This document shows, in pieces, positions 16,838-28,117 of a stretch of DNA of 64,000 nt. Origin of the DNA: Lepus europaeus (lineage: Eukaryota; Chordata; Mammalia; Lagomorpha; Leporidae); the NCBI RefSeq assembly GCF_033115175.1, contig NC_084836.1, positions 67,170,797-67,234,796 of the forward strand, given 5' to 3'. Every line of letters starts with the position of its first letter. Positions within the stretch are counted from its first letter, which is position 1. The notes below the pieces were generated by a model. It searched no databases. It was not told the DNA's origin and saw only the letters and a list, made by a program, of their open reading frames with translations. Made by a program: the position numbers and the translations under genes.

Positions 16838-17128
16838 AGGAAGCCAGTTCAGCTGGCTAAGCTGCCGCCTGCAACGCTGGCATCCCATATTAAAGCACCT
16901 GTTGGAATCATGGTTTCTCTACTCCAATCCAGCTCCCTGCTAATATGCCTGGGAAAGTAGTGGACAATGGCCCAAGTGCTTGGGCCCCTGCCACCCATGT
17001 GGGAGACCCAGATGGAGTTTCTGACTCCTGGTTTTGGCCTGGCCCAACCCCGGCTGTTGCAGCCATTTGGGGAGTGAACCCGTGGATGAGTGCAACATCT
17101 ATCTCTTTGAAATAAATCTTGAAACACA
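16838..17128 (+). repeat. C-SINE type A
   Basis: 'cagttcagctggctaagctg' head, short tail 'gaaataaatcttgaaac'. Confidence 0.8.
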
Positions 17129-17149
17129 TACACAGAATCATGCATTGCT

Positions 17150-17340
17150 TTATGACGATGTGTCCTGAGAAATGCATTTCTAGGGGATTTCATCGAAGTG
17201 CAACCTCCACAGAGTGCATTTACACAAACTGAGACAGCTGTGATGCCACTAGGTAACGCAACCTTGTGAGACTACCATCATATACGCAGTCTGGTGTTGA
17301 CCAACATGTTCATCATACAGCACACACACACATATAACAC
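17150..17340. mobile_element. Fossil DNA transposon (short, inverted ends)
   Basis: The left end tgcattgctttatgacgatg and the reverse complement of the right end near 17,300-17,325 (gtgctgtatgatgaacatg) are similar. The arrangement matches a small non-autonomous mammalian DNA transposon whose name I cannot give with certainty. No coding capacity. Confidence 0.45.
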
Positions 17341-17389
17341 CCAGAACCAAATCCAAGATAGATGACTAAGTAAGAAAACGTTAAGTCCA

Positions 17390-17751
17390 GGCCGGCGCCG
17401 CGGCTCACTGGGCTAATCCTCCGCCTAGCGGCGCCGGCACACCAGGTTCTAGTCCCGGTCGGGGCACTGGATTCTGTCCCAGTTGCCCCTTTTCCAGGCC
17501 AGCTCTCTGCTGTGGCTAGGGAGTGCAGTGGAGGATGGACCAAGTGCTTGGGCCCTGCACCCCATGGGAGACCAGGATAAGCACCTGGCTCCTGCCATCG
17601 GATCAGTGCGGTGCGCCAGCTGCAGCGCGCCAGCCGCGGCGGTCATTGGAGGGTGAACCAATGGCAAAGGAAGACCTTTCTCTCTGTCTCTCTCTCACTG
17701 TCCACTCTGCCTGTCAAAAAAAAAAAAAAAAAAAAAACACAACAACAAAAA
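17390..17751 (+). repeat. C-SINE type B with perfect 18-bp target duplication
   Basis: aagaaaacgttaagtcca at 17372-17389 and 17752-17769. Confidence 0.94.
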
Positions 17752-17867
17752 AAGAAAACGTTAAGTCCAAAGAGTGCTTATAAAATGTGCTTGTATTTGG
17801 TGTCGGGGAGGGGGGAAAGGTAGAAATAAACAGAGGGAACTTGATTTTGCACAGAATAGTTCTGGAG

Positions 17868-18190
17868 GGGCCAGTACTGTGGCATAGCAGGTAAAGCCGC
17901 CTCCTGCAGTGCTGGCATCCCATGTAGGCGCTGGTTCGAGACCCGGCTGCTCCACTTCCAATTCAGCTCTCTGCTTTGGCCTGGAAAAGCGGTGGAGGAT
18001 GACCCAAATCCTTGGGCCCCTGCACCCGCGTGGGAGACCCAGGGGAGGCTCCTGGCTCCTGGCTTCAAATCGCCGCAGCTCCGGCCGTTGCAGCCAACTG
18101 GGGAGTGAGCCAGCAGATGGAAGACCTCTCTCTCTCTGCCTCTCCTGTGTGTAACTCTTTCAAATAAATAAATAAATCTTAAAAGAAAAA
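17868..18190 (+). repeat. C-SINE type A
   Basis: Tail runs into a GAAA microsatellite. Confidence 0.9.
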
Positions 18191-18209
18191 GAAAAAGAAA
18201 AAGAAAGGA

Positions 18210-18257
<48 letters not shown>

Positions 18258-18260
18258 AGA
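18186..18260. repeat. (GAAA)n microsatellite
   Basis: Grown from the SINE A-tail; about 15 units. Confidence 0.92.
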
Positions 18261-18295
18261 TAGCTCTAAGAAAGAAAGAAAAAGAATAGCTCTGG

Positions 18296-18647
18296 CCGGC
18301 GCCATGGCTTAACAGGCTAATCCTCTGCCTTGCGGCGCCGGCACACCGGGTTCTAGTCCCGGTTGGGGCGCCGGATTCTATCCCGGTTGCCCCTCTTCCA
18401 CACCAGCTCTCTGCTATGGCCCGCGAAGGCAGTGGAGGATGGCCCAAGTCCTTGGGCCCTGCACCCGCATGGGAGACCAGGAGAAGCACCTGGCTCCTGG
18501 CTTCGGATCAGCACAATGTGCTGGCCGCAGTGGCCATTGGAGAGTGAACCAACGGCAAAAAGGAAGACCTTTCTCTCTGTCTCTCTCTCTCTCACTATCC
18601 ACTCTGCCTGTCAAAAAAAATAAATAAATAAAATAAATAAATAAAAA
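18296..18647 (+). repeat. C-SINE type B with 18-bp target duplication
   Basis: gaaaaagaatagctctgg at 18278-18295 and 18648-18665. Confidence 0.93.
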
Positions 18648-18665
18648 GAAAAAGAATAGCTCTGG

Positions 18666-19429
18666 AAGTATAGGAAAGAATCTGGTAGTTGTGGACCCCC
18701 CTGGAGAATCTGAGCTGAGAGGAAAACCTTACTTTGTACTGAACATCCTGTAAAACAAAGTTGCAATTTTTACACAGTATTGCTTTTAGCTTTTAAGAAG
18801 TTGAGAAACAACAACAAAATAACAACCAAAACAAGAGGTGCTCTGTGTGTGGCTTAGAAATGGCAGGAAGAGGAGATGGCTCTGCAGTTGGGACTGGGTG
18901 GAAAGGGGATAAGTGAATTTCTCCCTGATTTCTGTTTTTCAATGTGTGTTTTCCACCTCTACCTCCTTGTCATCGACTTTTATTTCTGGTTCGTCTGTCA
19001 ACATCTTTTTCTCATCACCTCCCAATCTCATCATGGCCAGATCCTTCTCTAAAAGGAGGAGCTGAGAATGGAAAACATAAAGTGACTAGAAAAGAAAAAA
19101 AAAAAGAAAAAATATATATATAAAATAGCCACCAAATCCAGGACACTGGAAAAATGGGCCTTGGCTTTGGATTTTCTAATAACTTAGAACCTGGCTATAA
19201 AATAGTAGGATCTCAGTCATTTCTCGCCAGGGATGAGTCACGGAAGCAGAACGGCCAACAGAAAACACTCAAGCCCCTCCCACGAGGCCCAAGCCCCGTG
19301 TGTTCCACCCCGTGTCCCCCCACCTGCAGCCTCATTTCCCACTCTCAGAGCTCCTGAACTCTGAATCTGCAGCTTTTGATAGCTCTGTGCCTTTGTGAAG
19401 CTACTGCTTCTGCCTGGAAGCTTCTCAGG
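18666..19429. other. Unique intergenic sequence
   Basis: No gene or clear repeat; followed by the MIR at 19430. Confidence 0.5.
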
Positions 19430-19632
19430 ACCCCAGTCCCTTAAGCACAGACTCAGGAGCCGGACTGCCTGGAACCCCCGCTGTGAGCTCAGAGACTTTA
19501 TCTCGCCACTCAACACTTCCAGTCTTTTCTCATCTACAAAGTGGGAACAGCAGTGCCGACCTCACAGAGTGGCTCTGGAGATCACATCAGTTATAAACAG
19601 TGGCTGGCGCAGAACACACTCTCAGTAACAGC
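19430..19632 (+). repeat. MIR element
   Basis: The central part 'tctcatctacaaagtgggaa' and 'gtggctctggagatcacatc' has the MIR core pattern, ending 'ggctggcgcagaacacactc'. Confidence 0.7.
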
Positions 19633-19942
19633 AGCTCATAGGACGCCTGCTCATCCTGAGCCCAGGCCTAGACCGAACTCACTTCCCAGGGACACTGTCA
19701 TTCCTTCCTCTGTTCTCCTGCCGCATGATCCGTGTCCCTCTGGTTGTCCTTTGACGGTGTTTTCATCCTGGTTACATATCCGTCTGCTCTGTTACATTTT
19801 GCAGGTCATGAAGGGCAGGTTCTGTCTTACTCATCTTATAGCTTCAGCACCCAGAATACAGGTACACGTGATTCCCAGACGTGCTATGGACATTTTTTTC
19901 TAAGCACATGATTTCTCACCTTCTCTTTGGTAAATCCATTGT
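19633..19942. other. Unique intergenic sequence
   Basis: Nothing recognised. Confidence 0.5.
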
Positions 19943-20630
19943 ATTATATATATGTTTATTGGAAAAGCAGAACAACAAAGAGAGAAAGAGAAATAGACAG
20001 ATCTTCCATCTGCTGGCTCACTCCCCAAACATCGCAATAGCTGGGGCTGAAACAGGCTGAAGCCAGAAGGCTGGATTCCATTCAGATCCCCCATCTAAGT
20101 GGCAGGGACCCAACTACTTTTGCTATCACCCGAGGCCTCCCCAGGGTGTTCATTAGCAGGAAGCTGGATCCAAAGTGGAGCAGAGGAGGCTGGCACTGTG
20201 GCGTAGTGGATAAAGCTGCTGCCTGCAACACTGGCATCCCACATGGGTGCCAGTTCGTGTCCTGGCTGCTCCACTTCTGATCCAGCTCCCTGCTAATGGC
20301 CTGGGAAAAGCAAAGGAAGATGGCTCAAGTGCTTGGGCCCCTGCACCCTTGTGGGACACCTGGAAAAAGTTCCTGGCTCCTGGCTTTGGCCTGACCCAGC
20401 CCTGGTGATTGCAGCCATCTGGGGAGTGAACCAGATTGATCTCTCTTTTTCTCTTTCTCTCTCTCTCTGTTCCTCTCTCTATGTAACGCTGACTTTCAAA
20501 TAAATAAATCTTAAAAGAAAATTTAAACAAGGAAAATTCAAAGATTTAAAAAAAAAAAACCCAAGTGGAATAGAAACTCAAACCCAGGCAATCTGTAACC
20601 ATGGCACCAAAGGCCTGCCCCTCTGTTATC
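19943..20630 (-). repeat. C-SINE type C split by a nested insertion
   Basis: Left part to about 20,187 and right part from about 20,555, ending 'ccaaaggcctgcccct'. Confidence 0.65.
20188..20520 (+). repeat. C-SINE type A nested
   Basis: Full copy inside the type C element; weak duplicate 'caaagtggagcag' / 'ccaagtggaatag'. Confidence 0.85.
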
Positions 20631-20914
20631 TTTCCAGTTACACTTTCCACACGCAAGGACTAAGAGATAGTTCAGATGTAACTTTTCCTTTAAGGTCATC
20701 TTTGACCCCTCCCTCCTTTCCTGGTGAGAATTATTTCTGTCTGTATCTCCCAGTATTTTATAGCATCCATATTTATTAATTCTCTTAGATGTCTCCTTCC
20801 TGCACTCAACAGATCTTTAAGAACACAATGTGCATGGCATAAAGTAACCCAGTGGCCGTCAATTTTACCTGTAGAGTAGAATCATCCAGTTTGTGTGCAT
20901 GTGTGCGTGTGTGT

Positions 20915-21232
20915 ATTTTAGGGTCTATTTATTTGTTGGAAAGGCAGAGTTACAAAGAGGGAAAGAGAAATTTTCCACCTGCTGGTTCCCTCCACAAATG
21001 GCCTTAACAGTTGTAGTTTAGCTGTTCCAAAGCCAGGAGCCAGAGCTTCTTCCAGGCCTCCCACATGGGTGCAGGGGCCCAAGCACTTGGGCCATCTTCC
21101 ACTGCTTTCTCAGGTGCATTAGCATTTACAGGGAGCTGGATCAGAAGCAGAGCAGCCAGGACTTGAACTAGCGCCTATAAGGGATGCTAGTGCCACAGGC
21201 GGTAGCTGTACCCACTATGCAACAGCACCGGC
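20915..21232 (-). repeat. C-SINE type A
   Basis: Full inverted copy preceded by a TG-rich stretch. Confidence 0.88.
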
Positions 21233-21370
21233 CCCTACCCAGTTCCTTTAAAATATTAATTTGTAGGTTCACATAATTAAAGAATCTTATTAAATAGATT
21301 TGGGTTAAAGCCCCAAATTACCGTCTCACAGCTGATGGGCAGCCAGGTTGAGAACCTCTATAACAGATAC

Positions 21371-22022
21371 AAAACCCACCTGTGATGCTGGCATCCCATA
21401 TCAGAGTGCTGGTTTGAATCCCAGGTGTTCTGCTTCTATTTTTTTTTTTTTTTTTTTTTTTTTGACAGTCAGAGTGGATACTGAGAGAGAGAGAGACAGA
21501 GAGGAAGGTCTTCCTTTTTGCCATTGGTTCACCCTCCAATGGCTGCTGCGGCCAGCGCATCGCGCTGATCTGAAGCCAGGAGCCAGGTGCTTCTCCTGGT
21601 CTCCCATGTGGGTGCAGGGCCCAAGGACTTGGGTCATCCTCCACTGCCTTCCCGGGCCATAGCAGAGAGCTGGCCTGGAAGAGGGGCAACCGGGATAGAA
21701 TCTGGCGCCCTGACCGGGACTAGAACCCTGTGTGCCAGCGCCGCAAGGTGGAGGAGTAGCCTGTTAAGCCACGGCGCCGGCCCCAGGTGTTCTGGTTCTA
21801 ATCCAGCTTCTGGCAAGTGCTCCTGGGAAGCCAGCAGATGATGATCTAAGTCTCTGGGCCCCTGCCATCCATGTGGGAGACCCAAATGGTGTTCCTGGTT
21901 CGTTTCTTCAGCCTGGCCCAGCCCGGGATGCTGTGCCCATTAGGGGAGTAAATAAGCAGATAGAAGATTTCTCTCTCCCCTAGCCCCCATGCTCTGCCTT
22001 TCATATAAATAAAAAAAAAAAA
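21371..22022 (+). repeat. C-SINE type C split by a nested insertion
   Basis: 21371-21438 and 21782-22022 form one element. Confidence 0.75.
21439..21781 (-). repeat. C-SINE type B nested, 19-bp target duplication
   Basis: cccaggtgttctgcttcta (21420-21438) recurs with one mismatch at 21782-21800. Confidence 0.93.
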
Positions 22023-22027
22023 ACACA

Positions 22028-22348
22028 CTTTTTTAAGATGTATTTATTTGAAAGGCAGAGTTACAGAGAGGAAGAGGCAGAGAGAGAGAGAGAGAGGTCT
22101 TCTATCTGCTGGTTCACTCCCCCAAATGGCTGCAACGGCCAGAGCTGTGCTGATCCAAAGCCAGGAGATTCCTACAGGTCTCCCACATGGGTGCAGGGGC
22201 CCAAGCACTTGGGCCATCTTCTGCTACTTTCCCAGGCCATAGCAGAGAGCTGGATCAGAAGTGGAGCAGCCAGGACTTGAACCAGCGCCCATATGGGATG
22301 CCAGCACTGCAGGCAGTGCCTTTACCTGCTATGCCACAGCACCGGCTC
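22028..22348 (-). repeat. C-SINE type A
   Basis: Full inverted copy. Confidence 0.9.
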
Positions 22349-22390
22349 TCAATAAGTAACTCTTAAAGGGAATAAAAGGGGGATGGGTCT

Positions 22391-22728
22391 GGGGCCAGCG
22401 CTGTGACCAAGCAGGTAAAGCCGCCACCTGCAGTGCTGGCATCCCATATGGGCACCAGTTTGAGTCCCGGCTGCTCCACTTCTGATCCAGCTCTCTGCTA
22501 TGGCCTGGGAAGGCAGCGAAAGATGGCCCAAGTCCTTGGACCCTGCACCCACGTGGGACACCTGCAGGGAGTGCCTGGCTCCTTGCTTTGGATCAGTGCA
22601 GCTCCGGCCGTTGCGGCCAATTGAGTGAACGAATGGATGGAAGACCTCTCTCTCTCTCTCTGCCTCTCCTTCTCTCTTTGTAACTCTGACTTCCAAATAA
22701 ATAAATAAATATTTTAAATTAAAAAAAT
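22391..22728 (+). repeat. C-SINE type A
   Basis: Full copy, AAATAA tail. Confidence 0.9.
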
Positions 22729-22741
22729 ATGGGGGGAGTGG

Positions 22742-22988
22742 GTCCAGGGCTGTGGCATAGCAGGTTAACTGCCATCTGCAGTGCTGGCTGGTACCCTATA
22801 GCACCAGTTCAAGTCCTGGCTACTCCTCTTCCAATCCAGCTCTCTTCTCTGCCAATGCACCTGAGATAGCAGTGGAAGATGGCCCAAGTGCTTGGGCCCC
22901 TGCACCCATGAGGGAGACCTGGAAGAAGTTCCTGGCTCCTGGCTACAGCCCTGGCTATTGTGGCCATTTGGAGACTGAACCAGGTCTA
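22742..22988 (+). repeat. C-SINE type A, 3' truncated
   Basis: Head to 'gccatttggagactgaacca'. Confidence 0.8.
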
Positions 22989-23109
22989 TATCTATTCATC
23001 CAAAGGTAGACAATAAAGAGTCATTCCACTAAACCTAACCAATTCTGCGGGTTCTTTCCACTTAAGAAAAATGGTATAGTTCAGTACTATAAAATGATGC
23101 ACCTGGTGT

Positions 23110-23393
23110 GAGCTGGCAGGTACTTTGGCCTAGCAAGTTAAGCCACCGCTTCAGATGCCTGTTTCCATATCAGAGTGCTTCCGTTGCAGTCTCAGGTCGG
23201 CTCCCATTGCCGCTTCCTGCTAATGTGTACTGTGGAAGGAGCAGGTGATGGCTCAAGTGGATGCATCTCCGCTACCCACTTGGGAGACCTGTTAAGAGTT
23301 CCTGGCTCCCAGCTTTGGCCTGGCCCAGCCTAGGTCACTGCAGGCATTTGGGGAATGAATTGGCAGACTTGAGTTCTCTCTGCCTCTCCAAGG
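23110..23393 (+). repeat. C-SINE type C
   Basis: 'tttggcctagcaagttaagc' head; ends at the PRR13 3' end. Confidence 0.75.
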
Positions 23394-23461
23394 GTTTGCA
23401 GAAGGGTAGGAACAGGAGTCGAATGTGCTGGGCCCAGCCAAGGTATGGCACAGGTGAACAG

Positions 23462-24041
23462 AGACCAGGAAAAATGGCTTTATTTGGACTGAGAGATGGG
23501 AAACTAGAGGCCCAGAGATAGCATCTTTGGCTGAGGATGTGAGATTACATTCCAAAATAGTACTCAGAGCTCATCAACCAAATAGACTGCACTTCCCAGC
23601 AGCCTTGCAGTCAGTACAATCAATGAAAGGCCATTTTCCCATGAACTGGGTAGCAGACCTGCTATAAGGCACACCCAAGTGTGCCACCATCATAACAAAG
23701 GCACAGATTTTTTTTTATAATTAACATTTCCACAGATAACCCCCAATCAGAAGTATTACAAAAGAAGGAAAAAAATCACATTTTTCAGATCTTAGTCTTC
23801 ATTATCTTCAGAAAACAGCTCCCCTGCTAAACTCTCAAGCTATAAGATCTATCCAAGAGGCAACAAGACGGCCTTTACTAGCCCACGGCAATCCTCTTCC
23901 CATTGGGCCTAGCCAGTCAGGGCTGAACAGCTGGGTGAGTGAGGCTTGGGTGGAGGTGGGCTGGGGTGGGGGCCAAGGGCATCTGAAGCTTGATGGGAGA
24001 GTACAGCTGATGAGACTGGAGGGGAGGGTCCGGGCCTGTGT
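23462..24041 (-). other. PRR13: PRR13 3'UTR with poly(A) signal
   Basis: Mostly non-repetitive sequence follows the stop. An AATAAA on the minus strand (23479-23484) is followed by T- and GT-rich sequence, so cleavage is expected near 23,460. A type C SINE starts just beyond that. Confidence 0.65.
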
Positions 24042-24083
24042 TCAGTCAGAGTCACTGCTGGAAGAGGAGGAGGAGGAGGAGTG
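24042..24083 (-). CDS. PRR13: PRR13 last coding exon, serine tail
   Basis: Acceptor CCCCTGCAG, then CAC, nine Ser codons, Asp-Ser-Asp and TGA at 24042-24044. The TCC run is a coding trinucleotide repeat, which shows as GGA on the plus strand. Confidence 0.95.
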   Translation of the reverse strand, partial: HSSSSSSSSSDSD

Positions 24084-25839
24084 CTGCAGGGGAAAGGGGA
24101 AAGGAGACCATCAGATCACAGAACCTTCCATGGGCCGTTCTTCTGTGCCCCGCCCCTCAACCCAAGTCCTGCTTGCTTCCGCGTAAGAAGCTGACGACAC
24201 CTGCACCTGGCTTAAACAACAATCCAAGAAGAGAGAGTAGAAACAGCAGCTGCTGTGTGTACCTGGAGGAGGTGGGGAAAGGTTGGGGGGGGGGGGCGTC
24301 CTATTCACACATGCATACATGCATACTCCCAACTACCAAAAATTCAGTCCAGCATGAGAGCCCAGATCTACAAAGCAAACAGACACTGGGCAGCAAAATG
24401 TGAACCACGTCCTGCTCAAAATCCAGGCTGGCTTTAATCCCTCCGCAGCTGTCCTGGGAACGGCTCTTATCCTCATTGGGAGTGCTCCCCTACGAGGGAG
24501 ACACTCAGACTTGGGGTTGGGCAGGAAGCCGCCCTTAGTCCCTTGGGTTGCTTGAGGCTGAGTCACCGACTGCTCTAGCCATCAGCTTCCCTGCTGTGTG
24601 GTGGCAGGAGAAAGGCCCTTGTAATTAACACACCCTGAGAACACTGAAAGAGAGAACAGAACTCAGGGAACTAGGGCCAGATTATTCTGTTAATTATTAT
24701 ATAAGACTTTGCCTAAAGACTGAGCCTATTAATTGACATGCTCACAGCCTCACTGGGTGTGTCCAACTTCCTCCAACACACACGCGAGGCTAAGGAGGTG
24801 AAAGTTCTGGGAGAGCTTAGGGCAGACAGAGAGGCTTGTGATTCTGACGCCCACACCACTGCTCAGCTGAGCCCCTTCCAGGTGGGAGGCCCTAATACGA
24901 AGGTCCTTCCAAAGGTTCAGCGAAAAGATGCATTCTGGGGCGACATGCATGGAGTTCAGCGAGTTTTGCGCCAAACTACACTTTCAATTGCACTTTCCCA
25001 TGAACTTCATGAAGCCCCCTCACATTTCTTTTCCAAATTTTTGATTCTTCCCGGTAGGAATATTTTACAGGTAGGAAGAACCATTCACCAGATGCACACA
25101 CCTGGTGGACCCACCGACCGAATCCCTATCTCCCAGTCCTGGGGTGCTGCACTCACTTTGCCATGATGCTTGTGATGCTTGTGCATCTTCTTGTGAGCTT
25201 TCTTCATTTTCTTGTGCATCTTCTTATCCATCACCATTCCTGGTCCTACCATGCCAGGCGCCAAGGGATTCACAGGAGGCATGCAGGGGCCAGGAGGTGG
25301 GCATGGAGGGGGGTGGGGGCCTGGGGGGTGGTATCCTGGGTATCCCGGGTTGGGCACAGGATGGTGGGGCCCACATGGAGGGAAAGCTGGATTCCCATGG
25401 TGGGGCCCAGGAGGACAGGGAAGGGGGCCTGGAGGAGGACAAGCTGGATTGACAAGTGGTGGACAGGCAGGGTTGGGGGGGTATGGACTTGGCCCTGGAT
25501 GCCCTGGTGGAAGAACCAGAAAATATGCAAAGATTAGAACCGCTCAGAGCATCTGATAGCAAAGCGCGACGCAATGAAAGGGACTGGTTTTCTCACCCAC
25601 AGCTTAAAGGGAAAGGACAGAGAAGGCAGGGGATGGGGGAGAAGCCTGCGTTGGAGAGAGAAAGGGAAACCTCCGGGAACGGTGTGGGGGCCGCTGTGGT
25701 CCAAGGACTTAGCGTTTGCGGGGAGCTGGAAAGGCCGGGCTGGGGAAAGCGGAAACTTCCTGTCGTGGGGCCCATCTGAAAGGCGGTGACGGGTGGGAGA
25801 AGATACCCCCAAGCACCTACCGGGGTTGGGATTCCACAT
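24042..25839 (-). CDS. PRR13: PRR13, proline-rich protein 13 (TXR1), complete, 135 aa
   Basis: Three coding exons on the minus strand: 25821-25839, 25157-25503 and 24042-24083. The joined frame is 408 nt including the stop. The protein begins MWNPNPG and continues with about 80 residues rich in proline, glycine and cysteine. It then has NPLAPGMVG and a basic segment full of Lys, His and Met (KKMHKKMKKAHKKMHKHHKH), and ends HSSSSSSSSSDSD. This order matches PRR13, reported as TXR1, which affects taxane response through thrombospondin-1 expression; its molecular activity is poorly known. Human PRR13 is 148 aa as I recall, and the rabbit copy looks shorter in the His/Lys segment. There is no membrane segment, signal peptide or catalytic domain. 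The start is the only ATG in its exon that gives the family N-terminus. Confidence 0.95.
24084..25156. other. PRR13 intron 3
   Basis: About 1.07 kb of unique sequence with a short G-run near 24,287-24,298. The open frames inside have no family resemblance. Confidence 0.7.
25157..25503 (-). CDS. PRR13: PRR13 main coding exon
   Basis: A 347-nt exon between acceptor TTCCACCAG and donor AAA|GTGAGT. It encodes the proline-rich body and the Lys/His-rich segment, ending HKHHGK. It completes a glycine codon started in the previous exon. Confidence 0.95.
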
Positions 25840-25859
25840 GTTCGGATGTTGCCCGCAGC
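25821..25859 (-). CDS. PRR13: PRR13 exon with start codon
   Basis: Acceptor TTTCTCCTCAG, 20 nt of 5'UTR, ATG at 25837-25839, then 19 coding nt up to the donor CCCCG|GTAGGT. Confidence 0.9.
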
Positions 25860-26366
25860 CTGAGGAGAAAGCAAGAAGCCAAAAAGCTCAAACTCTAACC
25901 TCTCCCGTCCCGCAGCTGTCTCTCCCACTTCGGGCACCACCAGGCCCTCCACTTCAGAAACGTCTCTTGTCACGCCCACGGCCTCCCTCGCCCCCAATAC
26001 CCACTCTATTCCCGGTTCTGTGACCACGGGGCCCTCCCTGTCCACTACGTGTGACCGCAGCGGCAAGCGTCTAACTCCTCCAAGGACGACCGAGCCCGCG
26101 AGGCTCGGACCCTCACCACTCACCTCCCTTCTGGAGATTTCTAACCACCCCCAACTTCACCGCCCCTGAGGACCCCGGCCTCCAGCGAAGAGGGGAACAG
26201 ACCCCGAGGCGAGAAAAGAGTTCAAGATCGAAAAACCTTAAATAAGTGGACACACCCCCTTCCTCCAAAAGAAAGGGCAGAGGGGGATCCTGCTTCCCAG
26301 CCGCGAAGGGGCCCCTGACCCAATAATAGGGAAGGAGGAAATCAGAAAACCCAGGCACCCGGTCAC

Positions 26367-26450
26367 CTCTGCACCACCGTCTGGACGCGATTCCTTCTTC
26401 TTCCCGGTCTCGGCTCTCGCTTCCTGGTCACCCGTATCCAATGCTTCTGC
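26367..26450 (-). other. PRR13: Probable noncoding exon 1 of PRR13
   Basis: GC-rich minus-strand sequence ending at donor GCAGAG|GTGACC (26367). The 5' end is estimated from the CCAAT boxes beyond it. Confidence 0.55.
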
Positions 26451-26515
26451 ACCCGCCTCTGTTCCCTCCTAATTGGTTACTTGCGTGTCCACTCGGCATG
26501 GTGATTGGAGAACAG
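26440..26515 (-). promoter_or_regulatory. PRR13 promoter with two CCAAT boxes
   Basis: Read on the minus strand, CCAAT occurs in GTAACCAATTAG (about 26,470) and in TCTCCAATCACC (about 26,503). They are about 33 bp apart and immediately upstream of the GC-rich exon 1, typical NF-Y spacing for a TATA-less housekeeping promoter. Confidence 0.6.
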
Positions 26516-27195
26516 ACACGTCAATCACTGTTGTCCTACTGTGCCGTGAGGAAACGGTTGCTGCGCGGCCGGGGCGGAGCCCTTTAGGGAGAGGCTGGTG
26601 CCGAGACGTCCAGAAACCTCCTGTAGGTGGGGCAGGGACGGAGCCATTAGCTGGGCAAAGTCCCGAGTCGCGGAGACGACCCTGCCCTGGCTCTCTGAAC
26701 TCAGAGTTCAGTGGATTTGAGACCTTGTAATGTGTTTGTACGATGGTAAATGCGAACTCAGACGGTGAAGCAGCGAGGCCCAGCCCACGTTCCCTCTTAG
26801 GCTCCACGGATGCAAACAAACATTCTTGGTGGAAATACAGATTACCTAATAGCTCCCGTGACTCCTTATCCCGTGACCCCGCCTCCTGTTGAGTTGCCTA
26901 CACCAGAAAGCAAGATCGATCTTGGTGCCTTCCCCCTCCCACCACCCCAAACCAACGCTCCATCGAACAGGCACGGAATACCTGCATTTCTAACTTCTCT
27001 GCTTCCTGTCTGCCTGGGTTGCTACAATGGCCTTTTTTCTTTTGTTTGTTTTTGGAACTGGGATAGACCCCAGACCCTTGGGTCCTCTTGGCCTTCACGA
27101 GGACTTGGCCAATCACTGACAGGGGCCACAGTGGCGCACGAGCAGCTGTCCCTTCACTGTGGCACTCCTCTGGTGGTTGACTGTAAGGAAATCTT
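26516..27195. other. Unique sequence upstream of PRR13
   Basis: GC-rich near the promoter, then ordinary. The open frame at 26810-27346 has no recognisable domain. Confidence 0.5.
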
Positions 27196-27340
27196 CACGT
27201 TGGGGTTGAGAGACCCATGCAGAGATCAGAGAGAGGAGAGACAGAAAGAGATCTTCCATCCATCGGTTCACTCCCCAAATGGTTGCAACAGCCAGCTGGC
27301 AAGGCCGGCTTTACCAGCTGTGCCACAACACCTGCTCCTT
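27196..27340 (-). repeat. C-SINE type A fragment
   Basis: Inverted tail and middle with an internal deletion. Confidence 0.6.
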
Positions 27341-27491
27341 TTTTAAGGAAGTTAAACGGTGGCAAGTGGGCTGTCCTCCAGCAAATGACTGACACATTGA
27401 ATGCCCCGAGACTGAAGTTCTAAACCCCCCAGGCCAGGCCTAACGTAAAGATGTACGTGTTCTAGTACAATATTGAATAGCAGTGACGACC

Positions 27492-27822
27492 TTTTTTAAA
27501 GATTTATTTATTTATTTGAAAGTCAGAGTTACACAGAGAGAAGAGAGGCAGACAGAGATCTTACATCTGCTGGTTCACTCCCCACATGACTGCAATGGCC
27601 AGGGCTAAGCCAATCGGAAGCCAGGAGCCAGGAGCTTCCTCCGGGTCTCCCATGCAGGTGCAGGGGCCCAAGGACTTGGGCCATCTTCTACTGCTTTCCC
27701 AGGCCATAGCAGAGAGCTGGATCAGAAGTGGAACAGCCCAGCCGGGACCCGAACCGACATCCATATGGGATGCCAGTGCTGCTGGCCAGGGCCTTAACCT
27801 GCTGCACCGCAGTGCTGGCCAC
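27492..27822 (-). repeat. C-SINE type A
   Basis: Full inverted copy. Confidence 0.9.
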
Positions 27823-28117
27823 TCGTTAGTCTTATAATCTGGGGCCTGTGGAGCTGTAGAGCTGGCAGGACCTAGGCACCACCACTCAGTGAGGGGTGAT
27901 TCCCAATCACCAAAAGCAGGGTCAACAAACTTGAACTTAAGGGAGGGAGACTGAGAGACTGGAAAAAATTAGGAGCTGAGAACATCTGTATGCCAAAGGC
28001 CCGGTATACAGGCTCTGCTTCATAACAACACGGTGAACAAGGACGTCGTGAGCCTATGTAGAATCACACACCCGACACTTAAAGGTTGCTCATTCTTCTT
28101 AGAAGACTTAGGAATGG

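Noticed and set aside
22391-22470. tRNA-like head sequences in many places
   Set aside because: The internal promoter resemblance (for example ggttcgagtcc) comes from the tRNA origin of the C-SINE; there is no cloverleaf with a proper acceptor stem.
24738-25166. 142-codon open frame on the plus strand in PRR13 intron 3
   Set aside because: Antisense to PRR13, overlaps a true coding exon only by chance, no family match.
26810-27346. 178-codon open frame upstream of PRR13
   Set aside because: No recognisable domain, runs into a SINE fragment, no splice or poly(A) context.
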